Below are positions 52,981-62,203 of a stretch of DNA of 64,000 bases, in pieces. This DNA is from CAVVYJ01 sp963752495 (GTDB taxonomy: Bacteria > Pseudomonadota > Gammaproteobacteria > Burkholderiales > Methylophilaceae). Made by a program: the position numbers and the translations under genes. The stretch spans positions 124,001-188,000 of the forward strand of contig CAVVYJ010000003.1 in the NCBI GenBank assembly GCA_963752495.1, in the 5' to 3' direction. Numbering within the stretch: position 1 is the first letter of the stretch; every line of letters begins with the position of its first letter. A model generated the notes under the pieces. That model did no database searches. It saw nothing but the letters and a program-made list of their open reading frames with translations, and was not told the origin of the DNA.

Positions 52981-53922
52981 CAAGCTGTCCAAAATAAAAT
53001 AATCAATAACAATAATGCATGGCCAAGCATACTAGCAAGCGTGAGCTGCAAGGCAGGTGTTAATTGGCTAGGGCTGCCTGCATATTGCTTAAGACACAAA
53101 AAAGCCTTATATGAAAAAATCAATGGCAGTAGCGTACCAAGTACCTGCCAAGGTAAATGTCTCATGATGACCATGCAGCTAACCCAAAAAGAAGCTAGTG
53201 TAGCAATTAATGCGTACACCCACACCACAGTACTTAACGGAAATCTGACCACAATAGTATTCTTCTGTGCAACGGCATCTGCAGCACGATCTGGAAACTG
53301 GTTGATGAACAGTAAATTAGTCACTAATAATGCGTAACTAAGACCTACCACAATAGGCATGATAGAAAATGTCTTTCTTTGCACATAGTCAGCTCCGACG
53401 ACGACACCCAAGAACCCCAGAGCACACACACCTCACCTAAACCCCTCGCATTCAATTGTAATGGCAATGCAGAGTATGCCCAGCCAAGCAGCACACCTAA
53501 ACATTCCTATCCACAACAAACCAAACCAACTTCAATGGCGAATATTAAACCACCCAACACCACCACACCCAGCAACAAATATCCATAAATACGCTATTTG
53601 TACTGCAGTTAGCATACCATTCTGAATAAATCGACTGCCTCCTGTAAAAGGATATAAGCGATCTGTGTTAATTTCATCCGTGCCATTAAGAGCATCATAA
53701 TAGTCATTAAGCACATTCACACCTGCGTGTAGCAATAAGGCAAACAGTATAGTCAACCCTGCAGTTTCTGTCTGAAAGCTAACACCTGTGTATATTGCAC
53801 ATGTCAGACCTATTAGGCAGGCTGCCAAGGTGGCTACTAGAAAAGCGGGCGTGTCGCGAAATATAACGAAAGAATGGATTGGGATAACTTGCCAACATCG
53901 GCTCGGCTGCTGACTTAGTCAT
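52980..53922 (-). CDS. UbiA-family prenyltransferase (MenA-like), heavily frameshifted
   Basis: Pieces in several frames assemble into one polytopic prenyltransferase. The start at 53922 reads MTKSAAEPMLASYPNPFFRYIS. Next are AACLIGLTCAIYTG and the prenyl-diphosphate motif NDYYDALNGTDEINTDRLYPFTGGSR. They are followed by LLLGVVVLGGLIFAIEVG, LLGWAYSALPLQLNARGLGE and FINQFPDRAADAVAQKNTIVV. At least five single-base changes between about 53850 and 53430 are needed. The ends overlap ruvC (ATGA) and ruvA (TGATG) cleanly, which argues for an intact operon gene. The motif resembles dihydroxynaphthoate prenyltransferase, but the substrate is uncertain. A true decayed gene is possible. Confidence 0.7.
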
Positions 53923-54467
53923 CCGACAAGTCTCCCTCCGCGAACTCGAAAACCGGCAGTCGCCAACTTACCTAAACCTTGTCCGCCGTGGGCATGGCAT
54001 ATTGCACAAGCCAGCGCATCTGCCGAATCTGGACTTGGCGTTGCAGGCAAATTAAGTAAACGTTTTACCATTTCCTGTACTTGTTCTTTTTTCGCATGTC
54101 CGTTTCCCACGACCGCTTGTTTCACTTGTAATGCTGTATATTCTGCAACTGATAACTGTCGTATCACTGCTGCACTAATCGCCGCACCACGTGCCTGACC
54201 AAGCAACAGGGTGGATTGCGGATTCACATTCACAAACACTTTTTCTACTGCCACCTGTTCGGGGTTGTAAGTATCAATCACTTCAAACAAACCATCTAGA
54301 ATAATCTTGAGTCGAGCTGGCAACTCTTCCCTGTCTACCGTCTTGCCACTCGCGGTTTTAATCGTGCCACTGGCAATATATTGAATTTTCTCGCCCGCTT
54401 TTTCAATAACACCAAAGCCCGTTACTCGCAGGCCAGGGTCAATGCCAAGGATGCGGATTGTACTCAC
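53919..54467 (-). CDS. ruvC: Crossover junction endodeoxyribonuclease RuvC
   Basis: The 182-residue resolvase cuts Holliday junctions. The acidic catalytic residues lie in ILGIDPGLRVTGFG, VAVEKVFVNVN and near SPDSADALACAICH. The start overlaps the yebC stop by four bases. Length and motifs are normal. Confidence 0.96.
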   Translation of the reverse strand: MSTIRILGIDPGLRVTGFGVIEKAGEKIQYIASGTIKTASGKTVDREELPARLKIILDGLFEVIDTYNPEQVAVEKVFVNVNPQSTLLLGQARGAAISAAVIRQLSVAEYTALQVKQAVVGNGHAKKEQVQEMVKRLLNLPATPSPDSADALACAICHAHGGQGLGKLATAGFRVRGGRLVG

Positions 54468-55192
54468 TCCTCTTCAATCACGGCCGTGGTATAAACATCC
54501 TGCACATCATCTAACTCTTCAAGTGCATCTAATATTTTCTGCATTTTTACTGCATCATCGCCTTCAAAGTCCACTTCATTGAGCGGTTTCATCGTCACTT
54601 CCGCCAATACAGATTTTAGGCCTGCAGCTTCCATCGCCTCTTTGACCGCAATAAAATCTGCAGGCGGCGTAATCACTTCTATACTGCCATCTTCATCCGT
54701 TACAATATCTTCTGCACCTGCTTCCAGCGCAACTTCCATGACTTTATCTTCTGAGGTGCCCGGCTCAAATACAATACTTCCACAATGCTTAAACAAAAAT
54801 GCCACACTGCCATCGGTACCTAAATTACCACCATACTTGGTAAGCGCATGCCGCACATCCATGACTGCGCGCTGTTTATTATCGGTGAGACAATCGATAA
54901 TAATCGCCGCGCCATTAATGCCATAACCTTCATAACGAATTTCTTCGTAGTTAACGCCTTCCAGCTCGCCTGTACCTTTTTTAATAGCGCGTGTGATGTT
55001 GTCAGACGGCATGTTTTCTTCTTTGGCTTCGGCAACTGCTGCACGCAAGCGCGGATTCATCGCTGGATCACCGCCGCCAAGGCGAGCTGAAACCGTGATT
55101 TCTTTAATCAGTTTAGTAAAAATCTTACCGCGTTTAGCATCTTGTCTGCCTTTGCGGTGTTGAATGTTTGCCCATTTGCTATGCCCTGCCAT
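54464..55192 (-). CDS. yebC: YebC/TACO1-family translation or transcription regulator
   Basis: The 242-residue protein has the signature MAGHSKWANIQHRKGRQDAKRGKIF and the later DNITRAIKKGTGEL segment. The family was described as transcription regulators next to ruvC. Recent work on relatives also points to translation of proline-rich stretches. It is the first gene of the yebC-ruvC-ruvA block. Confidence 0.94.
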   Translation of the reverse strand: MAGHSKWANIQHRKGRQDAKRGKIFTKLIKEITVSARLGGGDPAMNPRLRAAVAEAKEENMPSDNITRAIKKGTGELEGVNYEEIRYEGYGINGAAIIIDCLTDNKQRAVMDVRHALTKYGGNLGTDGSVAFLFKHCGSIVFEPGTSEDKVMEVALEAGAEDIVTDEDGSIEVITPPADFIAVKEAMEAAGLKSVLAEVTMKPLNEVDFEGDDAVKMQKILDALEELDDVQDVYTTAVIEEE

Positions 55193-55255
55193 ACCTTACC
55201 CTTTGATTAATTTCAATAAATAGCCATAATTTTACCACGCTTAACCCTGATACTT

Positions 55256-56167
55256 TTAATCTTGGCCAGTGGCAGGCTCAATCGGGCTATGCTTTTTAAT
55301 ACTGATGATAGAAATAATCAGTAATGAAAATCCAATAAAAAACATGCCAATTAACTCGTAAGTTTTAGGCACTTCGCCTAACTGAATCCAAGCAGATAAA
55401 ACACCTATCACAGGAGCAAGCATGGACGCCATACTGGCAACGCCTGCCTGCAGGCGCTGCAATGCATATATCCAGAGCACCCAGGCAAGCGAACCGCTTA
55501 AAAACACGCTAAACAAAATAGTATTAATAAAAGTTGCAGTCCATTGTATGGGGGGCGCAGGCAAAACTAACGCAAGCAACACAATAGGAATAGCGCCCAG
55601 TAGCAAAGGCCAGGCGGTGAGATTAAGTAAATCAATATCAGGTAGCCGCTGATGCAGTTTTTTTGAAACAATCGCCGAAATCGCCCAGAAGATTCCTGAT
55701 AGCAATGCCAGTATCATGCTGAATCCATCGGCTTTGATATGCAAGGGATCAAAAATCAGTACGATCCCAAATAACGCAAAGGCCACAGCTAACCACTGCC
55801 AACCCTGCACCTTTTCTCCGAGCATCGGCCACGCAAATAGCATGACCCAAAACGGCATAGTGTAGGCCAGTACTGCAGTTTTTCCTGCGCCACCGTTAAC
55901 CAATGCCCAAATCAACAAACCTGTAAAACCGCAGGTTTGTAGCAAGCCTAGCAACAGCATGGTAGGAAACTCTCGCAAGGATAATGGCCGCTTGGTGAAA
56001 TACATCACAATAAACAGCATCACCGCTCCCAAAAACGTACGTAGTGCAGCAAACTGAAACGGGCTGGCGTATTGCACGGCCAACTTCATCACCACCCAGT
56101 TGTAGCCCCAAATCAGTGTAAGTAAGAAGAGTGCGAGAAAGGCTTTAATTGTAGTATTTTTTTGCAT
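55256..56167 (-). CDS. EamA-family (drug/metabolite) transporter
   Basis: From the ATG at 56167 the product is 303 residues with ten predicted membrane helices in two EamA repeats (WGYNWVVMKLAVQYASPFQFAALR in the first, AISAIVSKKLHQRL in the second). The longer frame to 56380 is only an open extension. The substrate is unknown; relatives export amino acids or metabolites. It is divergent from the CBS-domain gene. Confidence 0.88.
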   Translation of the reverse strand: MQKNTTIKAFLALFLLTLIWGYNWVVMKLAVQYASPFQFAALRTFLGAVMLFIVMYFTKRPLSLREFPTMLLLGLLQTCGFTGLLIWALVNGGAGKTAVLAYTMPFWVMLFAWPMLGEKVQGWQWLAVAFALFGIVLIFDPLHIKADGFSMILALLSGIFWAISAIVSKKLHQRLPDIDLLNLTAWPLLLGAIPIVLLALVLPAPPIQWTATFINTILFSVFLSGSLAWVLWIYALQRLQAGVASMASMLAPVIGVLSAWIQLGEVPKTYELIGMFFIGFSLLIISIISIKKHSPIEPATGQD

Positions 56168-56240
56168 AACGCATTTTAAATTGTTTTCAGCATGAATGAT
56201 TAAGAGTATATTTTTATTAAGCTTTGCAGGGGAGGAGATC

Positions 56241-56675
56241 ATGAAAACATTATTACAAGTTTTAAATGATAAAAAGTACAAAGAGCTCATATCCATTGCT
56301 CCAAATCGCCCGGTTTTTGATGCGCTGGTGATTTTGGCAGAATATAAGATTGGCGCGCTTGCCGTAATGGAAGGTGACAAATTGGTAGGGATTTTTTCAG
56401 AGCGAGACTACGCACGTGAAGTTGTGTTGCAAGGCCGTTCTTCTAAAACTACGCAAATACACGAAGTGATGACATCAAAGATTATCACCGGCGCGCCTGA
56501 TGATTTGGTAGAAAAAGCGATGAGCATTATGAGCGAAAAGCGTTTTCGTCACTTGCCCGTTGTTAATGGCGACAAGGTACTAGGGATGCTATCTCTAGGC
56601 GATTTGGTTAAAGAAACAATCACCCACCAACAAACGCTAATCAAGGAATTAGAAAGCTATATTAAAGGCACTTAA
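56241..56675 (+). CDS. CBS-domain pair protein
   Basis: The ATG at 56241 has an excellent GGGGAGGAG ribosome-binding site; the longer frame from 56196 is rejected. The 144-residue product is two CBS domains (FDALVILAEYKIGALAVMEGDKLVGIFSERDYAREVV and AMSIMSEKRFRHLPVVNGDKVLGMLSLGDLVKE). Such pairs bind adenine nucleotides and often regulate partner proteins, unknown here. No other domain is present. Confidence 0.92.
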   Translation: MKTLLQVLNDKKYKELISIAPNRPVFDALVILAEYKIGALAVMEGDKLVGIFSERDYAREVVLQGRSSKTTQIHEVMTSKIITGAPDDLVEKAMSIMSEKRFRHLPVVNGDKVLGMLSLGDLVKETITHQQTLIKELESYIKGT

Positions 56676-56820
56676 CTCAATTTCTAATGAAAATCATTAG
56701 GTCGCAATCATGGTTTGCGAGAGTGTTTTGAAAAACGTTTGGCGCATAATGCAGTCATACAAACAAGCAACAGATGATTAATTGTTTGTTGTTATGTTAA
56801 CCAAATTTAGGAGAATTATT

Positions 56821-56892
56821 ATGTGGACAACACCAGCAGCTACTGAAATGCGTTTCGGCTTTGAAGTAACAATGTACGTAATGAACAAATAA
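56821..56892 (+). CDS. pqqA: PQQ precursor peptide PqqA
   Basis: This 23-codon gene encodes MWTTPAATEMRFGFEVTMYV plus MNK. It matches PqqA peptides in length, in the MWT.P start and in the Glu-Val-Thr-Met-Tyr core. The Glu (residue 15) and Tyr (residue 19) are joined by PqqE and become the PQQ cofactor. A strong AGGAGA ribosome-binding site lies eight bases before the ATG. PQQ is the cofactor of the XoxF enzyme encoded at 7.8-9.7 kb. No pqqB, C, D or E gene is nearby, so this copy is separate from the biosynthetic genes or is one of several. Confidence 0.93.
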   Translation: MWTTPAATEMRFGFEVTMYVMNK

Positions 56893-56907
56893 GCTTTTAA
56901 GCTTATT
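56888..56907. repeat. 20-base perfect palindrome across the pqqA stop codon
   Basis: AATAAGCTT, a TT centre and AAGCTTATT form a perfect inverted repeat that includes the pqqA stop codon and lies directly before the terminator. It could fold in the RNA and shield the short mRNA end from exonucleases, or be a binding site. Confidence 0.7.
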
Positions 56908-57826
56908 AAAAAAGGGCGCTCAATGCGTCCTTTTTTCTACCTTCGATCTTAAGAGAGTCTATGCCAATTTTAGCCAAACGCTCCACATGCTCAATAGCGC
57001 GAAGGTCTTTACTGTTCATGATATAGGTGCCGTGCTCATCTTCCATAATAGGCAATAACTCTCCCGGACGACCTTTTTCTTCAATCAAAAAGACTTTGTC
57101 TGCCTCAGGATGTCTTGGCAAACTACCACAAGCAGACAAATTCGATTTTGCCATCTCGGCCTGAAAGTCAAACTCTTTCAAGCGAATCACACCTGCAGCA
57201 TCCGGCTCGGCATCATGCACTTTGTAATCCCAACGACAGCTATTGGTACAAACGCCTTGGTTAGGGTCGCGCGAATTAAAATAGCCGGAAAGCAAGCAGC
57301 GTCCAGAATACGCAATACACAAGGCGCCGTGAATAAAAACTTCTAGCTCGATATCGGGGCATTCTTGGCGGATTTCCTCAATCTCATCGATTGAAAGCTC
57401 GCGGGACAATATCACGCGGGTCAATCCCAAGCTTTTCCAAAATTTCACCGATGCATAATTCACTGCATTCGCTTGCACCGATAGATGTATTGGCATCTCA
57501 GGCCAAGCTTCGCGCACCATCATAATCAAGCCAGGGTCAGCCATAATCAAGGCATCTGGCTGCATGGCAATGACGGGAGTCATATCACGCATATAGGTTT
57601 TTACTTTAGCATTGTGCGGTGAAATATTGGTCGCCTCAAAAAACTTTTTACCACGTTCGCGCGCTTCTTTAATACCAATTTCCAAATTGGCTATCGAAAA
57701 ATCATTTTCACGTACGCGCAAGCTATAGCGTGGCTGGCCTGCATAGACTGCGTCTGCGCCATAATCGAATGCGGTTCGCATGCGGTCTAAATCACCCGCT
57801 GGTGCTAATAGCTCTGGTGCTTTCAT
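56906..57826 (-). CDS. yegQ: U32 peptidase-like tRNA hydroxylation protein (YegQ/TrhP), C-terminally truncated
   Basis: The 306 residues align with the first two thirds of YegQ/TrhP (MKAPELLAPAGDLDRM, VYAGQPRYSLRVREN, HLSVQANAVN). This includes the four-cysteine cluster segment starting CIAYSGRCLLSGY and running to GVCTNSCRW. TrhP helps form 5-hydroxyuridine at tRNA position 34 using prephenate and is about 450 residues. Here the frame ends right after SLKIEGRKK, within the terminator stem at 56908-56936, and no remaining C-terminal segment is visible in any frame beyond it. It is a real truncation or an assembly junction, not a simple frameshift. Whether it is active is unknown. Confidence 0.85.
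   Translation of the reverse strand: MKAPELLAPAGDLDRMRTAFDYGADAVYAGQPRYSLRVRENDFSIANLEIGIKEARERGKKFFEATNISPHNAKVKTYMRDMTPVIAMQPDALIMADPGLIMMVREAWPEMPIHLSVQANAVNYASVKFWKSLGLTRVILSRELSIDEIEEIRQECPDIELEVFIHGALCIAYSGRCLLSGYFNSRDPNQGVCTNSCRWDYKVHDAEPDAAGVIRLKEFDFQAEMAKSNLSACGSLPRHPEADKVFLIEEKGRPGELLPIMEDEHGTYIMNSKDLRAIEHVERLAKIGIDSLKIEGRKKDALSALF
56908..56936 (+). terminator. Bidirectional terminator between pqqA and yegQ
   Basis: Six A residues, GGGCGC, a TCAAT loop, GCGTCC and six T residues form a 12-bp stem with one G-T pair. It terminates pqqA. It also lies inside the last codons of the truncated yegQ-like gene on the other strand. Confidence 0.9.
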
Positions 57827-57848
57827 TCTAAATACTCACTAAATCTTT

Positions 57849-58268
57849 TTACTCGCCGATGATTTTCACTAGCACACGTTTTTTACGGCGACCATCAAAC
57901 TCGCCATAAAAAATCTGCTCCCAAGGTCCAAAATCCAAACGCCCATCGGTTACCGCTACCACCACTTCGCGCCCCATCACTTGGCGTTTAATGTGCGCAT
58001 CAGCGTTGTCCTCACCTGTGTCGTTGTGGCGATAGCCGCTTACGGGTTCGTGCGGAGCTAGTTTTTCTAGCCAAACTTTATAGTCGTGATGCAGCCCGCG
58101 CTCATCATCGTTTATAAACACGCTGGCAGAAATATGCATCGCATTAATTAACGCCAAGCCTTCTTTAATTCCGCTCTCATGGAGGCAATCTATCACCTCA
58201 TTGGTGATATTTTTAAAATCCATGCGGGTGGGGATGTTAAACCAAAGTTCTTTGCGGAAACTTTTCAT
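57849..58268 (-). CDS. YjbQ/UPF0047-family protein
   Basis: The 139-residue protein has the UPF0047 signatures EGLALINAMHISASVFINDDE and GYRHNDTGEDNADAHIKRQVMGREVVV. YjbQ proteins show a weak secondary thiamine-phosphate synthase activity; the true role is open. The C-terminal WEQIFYGEFDGRRKKRV is conserved. It precedes yegQ on the same strand by 22 bases, so the two may be co-transcribed. Confidence 0.92.
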   Translation of the reverse strand: MKSFRKELWFNIPTRMDFKNITNEVIDCLHESGIKEGLALINAMHISASVFINDDERGLHHDYKVWLEKLAPHEPVSGYRHNDTGEDNADAHIKRQVMGREVVVAVTDGRLDFGPWEQIFYGEFDGRRKKRVLVKIIGE

Positions 58269-58314
58269 GTTGTTTCTCCTGATATTTAAGTTTTATTCTA
58301 GCACCGCTTTAAAC

Positions 58315-58341
58315 AAAAAGGCCTCCAATTGGAGGCCTTTT
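58315..58341 (-). terminator. Terminator after the SoxYZ-like carrier gene
   Basis: AAAAGGCCTCC, an AATT centre and GGAGGCCTTTT form a near-perfect palindromic stem with A and T runs, usable in both directions. It separates the SoxYZ-like gene from yjbQ. Confidence 0.9.
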
Positions 58342-58356
58342 AAAAAAATTCAATAT

Positions 58357-59157
58357 TTAGCTTTTTACTTCTACTTCGTGCGTAAAGCTCTTACCCTCAT
58401 TATCCGTCGCCGTCACTTCCATTTTACCTGGTGCATCTGGGATAAAGTTAAATTTAAAATAAGGATCTTCTGCCGTGCCAACGCCAACATCAACCGTCAT
58501 CACAGGTTTGCCGTTGTAGCTAAATGCAGTTTTGTTAATGTAAAAGGCAGGTACAAAACCTTGCGAGACCAAATCACGTTGCAAGCCAGTACGCATTGGA
58601 TGCTTAATGTTAAATGTTGCCGAAGTCGCACTACCTATTTTCACTGGCTCATCCACTTTAAATTTGATTTTTCCGGCTGATGCGCGAATTGCTGCCTCAT
58701 CACCATCTACAGTACCGCCACAGCCGCCGGCTGCGCGAATTTCGCGTGTAGCTAAATACAGCTTGCCATCGGCCGTTTCGCCCACTAAACGCACAAAGGC
58801 ATCAGTTTCAAAACGAATACGCGTGGATAAATTAAAATCTCCCAGCGCATCAGTCAAATGGTAGGTTGCCGTAAGTGGAATTGGGTTTGCATCGACAAAT
58901 GCATAAAGTTTTTTGATTTTTACACCTTTTGCGGCGGCGTTATCAATAATGTAAGTCACTGGCACTTGTGCACCGCTTTCTGCACGGCGCGGCGCTTCAA
59001 TGCGCATAAAGTCCGCGTCTTGAATCTCGCGTTTTTCAAAAAACGCTTCTTTCATCACGCCCCATAATTTAGGGTTAGACTCTGCAAAAACCGGTACGCT
59101 AGAAGCCAATAGAATAGCGCTTCCCAGAGCAATAGAAAATAATTTTTTAAAATTCAT
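58357..59157 (-). CDS. Quinoprotein dehydrogenase-associated SoxYZ-like carrier
   Basis: The ATG at 59157 has an AGGAG ribosome-binding site; the longer frame to 59178 is rejected. The 266-residue product has a signal peptide ending FAES. It has an SoxY-like domain ending in the carrier motif REIRAAGGCGGTVDG, and a SoxZ-like domain (residues ~170-266, VKIGSATSATFNIKHPM). In sulfur oxidation the SoxYZ cysteine carries the substrate. In methylotrophs this fused form accompanies PQQ dehydrogenases and its role is not established. The genomic link with xoxF and pqqA here agrees with that. Confidence 0.9.
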   Translation of the reverse strand: MNFKKLFSIALGSAILLASSVPVFAESNPKLWGVMKEAFFEKREIQDADFMRIEAPRRAESGAQVPVTYIIDNAAAKGVKIKKLYAFVDANPIPLTATYHLTDALGDFNLSTRIRFETDAFVRLVGETADGKLYLATREIRAAGGCGGTVDGDEAAIRASAGKIKFKVDEPVKIGSATSATFNIKHPMRTGLQRDLVSQGFVPAFYINKTAFSYNGKPVMTVDVGVGTAEDPYFKFNFIPDAPGKMEVTATDNEGKSFTHEVEVKS

Positions 59158-59298
59158 AAGCACTCCTGATATATGCATCCACTTTAACGTCTTTAGTGAC
59201 TATTTCGACTACGCGCCGTTATTTTAGTTTTTTCACTATTTTAATTATTCAAGCTAGCCTGTATGTGACGCGCGTCACATTTAAGTTAGGCGAGCCAT

Positions 59299-59726
59299 TT
59301 AAAGCTTGCTTGGGTCGCCCGATGGCCGCATTTCGTAATCGGGATTCCAAAATTCTTCAAAATTGAGCTCCACGCCGTTACCTGCAGGGTCTTTTAAATT
59401 TATTTGACGAACACTATTGGCCAAAATTCGCGTCGTATAAGGCACGCCATGTTTGGTTAGATGTGCTTCCATCGCTGGCATATCGGTGCAGGTGAAAGAC
59501 ACATGGTCATACGTGCCATGCACATTAATTGTGGCGGCTCAGGCGTTTTATATTCCGCCAAATGCACCACATCGTTATCGCCAATATACAGCCAATAGCC
59601 ATAGGTGGTGCTGGCTACACGCTTACCCACAGTTAAACCCAAAATATCGCAATAAAAATCGCGCAACTTGTGCATCGTCTCGCGATCGGTGCGAAAATTA
59701 ACGTGGTTGATTTCGGTGAGTGGCAT
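59299..59726 (-). CDS. VOC/glyoxalase-fold protein, frameshifted
   Basis: The frame from 59726 (MPLTEINHVNFRTDRETMHKLRDFYCDILGL) covers the first vicinal-oxygen-chelate module. The frame ending at 59299 (GTYDHVSFTCTDMPAMEAHL, ILANSVRQINLKDPAGNGVELNF) covers the second. One missing base near 59532 separates them; restored, the protein is 142 residues. Metal ligands are probably the first His, the His of YDHVSF and the Glu of GVELNF. The substrate is unknown. It starts immediately after the aspS stop. Confidence 0.85.
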
Positions 59727-61515
59727 TTAATCTGCTGTAATTGGCGTGCGAACTCGAATATGCAATTCTCTTAACTGCTTCTCATCCACCTCATTTGGCG
59801 CATTGGTCATTAAGCACTGTGCACGCTGGGTTTTGGGGAAGGCAATCACATCACGAATCGATTCCGCACCAGCCATGAATGTCACCAAACGGTCTAAACC
59901 AAAAGCCAAGCCACCATGCGGAGGCGCGCCGTATTGCAAGGCATCGAGCAAGAAGCCAAATTTTTCTTGCGCTTCTTCTTTGCTGATTTTTAAGCGCATC
60001 GAATACTTTGGATTGCACATCTTGTTTGTGGATACGCACCGAGCCGCCGCCGACTTCCCAGCCGTTAAGTACCATATCGTAAGCTTTCGATAAACATGCG
60101 CCCGGGTTACTAGTAAGCAAATCCTCGTGGCCATCTTTTGGTGCGGTGAACGGATGGTGTAATGCCGCCCAGCGGTCATTTTCTTCATCGTGTTCAAACA
60201 TCGGGAAATCCACCACCCACAATGGCGCCCAAGCGCGGCCATCCACATGCCCTTTTTCATGACCCACTTTAGTACGCAAAGCACCTAAAGCCTCGTTCAC
60301 AATTTTGGCCTTATCTGCGCCAAAAAACACGATATCGCCATTCTGCGCGCCTGTGCGGTCAATAATCGCTTGCAGCGCAGTCACATGAATGTTTTTAACA
60401 ATCGGGCTTTGCAAGCCTTCTTCATTCAGCTTGGTGATGTCGTTGATTTTGATATATGCCAAACCTTTGGCGCCGTAAATTTTAACGAACTCGGTGTAAG
60501 CATCAATTTCAGAACGTGAAATCGCCGCGCCATTAGGCACGCGCATCGCAGCAACACGACCTCCTGCCATGTTGGCGGCACCTGAGAACACTTTGAAATC
60601 GACATCCTTCATCACATCAGAAAGTTCGGTAATCTCAAGCGTCACGCGCATATCAGGTTTATCTGAGCCATATTTATTCATTGCCTCGGCAAAACTCATG
60701 CGTGGAAATGCCGCTGGCAAATCGACATTTTGTACTTTTTTCAACATTTGGCGAATCATCTCTTCGACAATGTCCATGATTTCATTTTCAGACATAAATG
60801 ATGTTTCAATATCCACTTGCGTGAATTCCGGCTGGCGATCGGCGCGCAAATCTTCATCGCGGAAACATTTGGTGATTTGAAAGTAACGGTCAAAGCCCGA
60901 CACCATCAGCAATTGTTTAAACAGTTGCGGTGATTGCGGCAGCGCAAAAAACTGGCCTGCATGCACGCGGCTTGGCACCAAGTAATCGCGCGCGCCTTCC
61001 GGCGTGCTGCGCGTGAGCATCGGCGTTTCTACCTCAATAAAACCGTTTACATCTAAATAATCGCGCAAAGTTTTGGCGACGCGATAACGCAACATCAGAT
61101 TTTTTTGCATCGCCGGCCGGCGCAAATCGATATAACGGTGTTGTAATCTCACCGTTTCTGTCAGATTTTCGTCATCTAACATGAAAGGCGGCGTAAGTGA
61201 GGGGTTCAAAATTTCAATTTCAGATGCCAGCATTTCTACTTCACCTGTAGGAATGTTCGCGTTTACCGTACCTTCTGGGCGCGCACGCACTTTGCACACT
61301 ACTTTTAGTACAAACTCGTTACGTACTGTCTCTGCATTGGCAAAGGCTTCTGGTGTATCAGGGTCAATCACGATTTGCGCCATACCCTCACGGTCACGCA
61401 AATCTATAAATATTACGCCACCATGATCGCGGCGGCGGTGCGCCCAACCGCACAAAGTCACAGTTTGGCCAATATGTTCGCGGTTTAATTGGCCGCAATA
61501 ATGTGTACGCATCAT
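59727..61515 (-). CDS. aspS: Aspartyl-tRNA synthetase, frameshifted near the C-terminus
   Basis: The class II synthetase starts MMRTHYCGQLNREHIGQTVTL, with the OB-fold anticodon domain, then the catalytic core (QSPQLFKQLLMVSGFDRYFQI, FRDEDLRADRQPEFTQVD). The main frame goes wrong after FDALK because a run of A residues near 59985 has one base too many. The correct continuation (ISKEEAQEKFGFLLDALQYG, GLAFGLDRLVTFM) lies in the next frame to the stop at 59727. The restored length is about 595 residues. The gene is essential, so a homopolymer error is the likely cause. Confidence 0.93.
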
Positions 61516-61551
61516 AAGTAAATTAATTCGTTTCTAGATTATGGTTAAAAG

Positions 61552-62190
61552 TTATGGTTTAAAAAAATGCTTTTGTCTGGTTGGGGCAAATTTTTCCGCC
61601 GCCGATTGCGGCGCAACCGTGCCCATGCTGATAATGTATTTCAAGGCCGCATCCACGCTCATATCCAGCTCAATAACATCCGCTTTAGGCAACATTAAAA
61701 AGAAACCAGAGGTTGGGTTAGGCGTAGTAGGTACATAGACACTAAGATAATCACCGCGCAAGTGATTGCTCACATCGCCGCCTGGAATTCCTGTTAAAAA
61801 GGCAATTGTCCATGTGCCTTTGCGTGGATATTCGATCAACAGTGCTTTACGAAAAGCATTGCCGGAATTTGAAAATAGCGTATCTGAAACTTGCTTAACA
61901 CTGGAGTAAATAGATTTTACAAACGGCACACGCGAGAGTAATAATTCCCACCATAAAATAAGCTGCTGCCCAAAAAAATTTGTCGCAAGCAAACCAGTAA
62001 AGAAAATAATCAACAACGTGAGCAAAACCCCCAGCCCAGGCACACTAAAACCAAACAAAATTTTAGGCTGCCAAGCCTCTGGAAGTAGTAACAGGCTCTG
62101 GTCTAACGTTTGAACGAGCGTGCTCACCACCCAAACGGTGATAAACAGCGGCACAAGCACCAACAAACCAGTAATAAAATATTTTTTCAT
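61552..62190 (-). CDS. DUF502-family membrane protein
   Basis: The 212-residue protein has two N-terminal membrane helices (residues ~5-25 and ~50-72) and the family segments VPFVKSIYSSVKQVSDTLF and VFVPTTPNPTSGFFLMLP-like VYVPTTPNPTSGFFLML. Function is unknown. It lies between fmdB and aspS on the same strand, a common arrangement in betaproteobacteria. Confidence 0.92.
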   Translation of the reverse strand: MKKYFITGLLVLVPLFITVWVVSTLVQTLDQSLLLLPEAWQPKILFGFSVPGLGVLLTLLIIFFTGLLATNFFGQQLILWWELLLSRVPFVKSIYSSVKQVSDTLFSNSGNAFRKALLIEYPRKGTWTIAFLTGIPGGDVSNHLRGDYLSVYVPTTPNPTSGFFLMLPKADVIELDMSVDAALKYIISMGTVAPQSAAEKFAPTRQKHFFKP

Positions 62191-62203
62191 TTAATTCAAT
62201 CAG

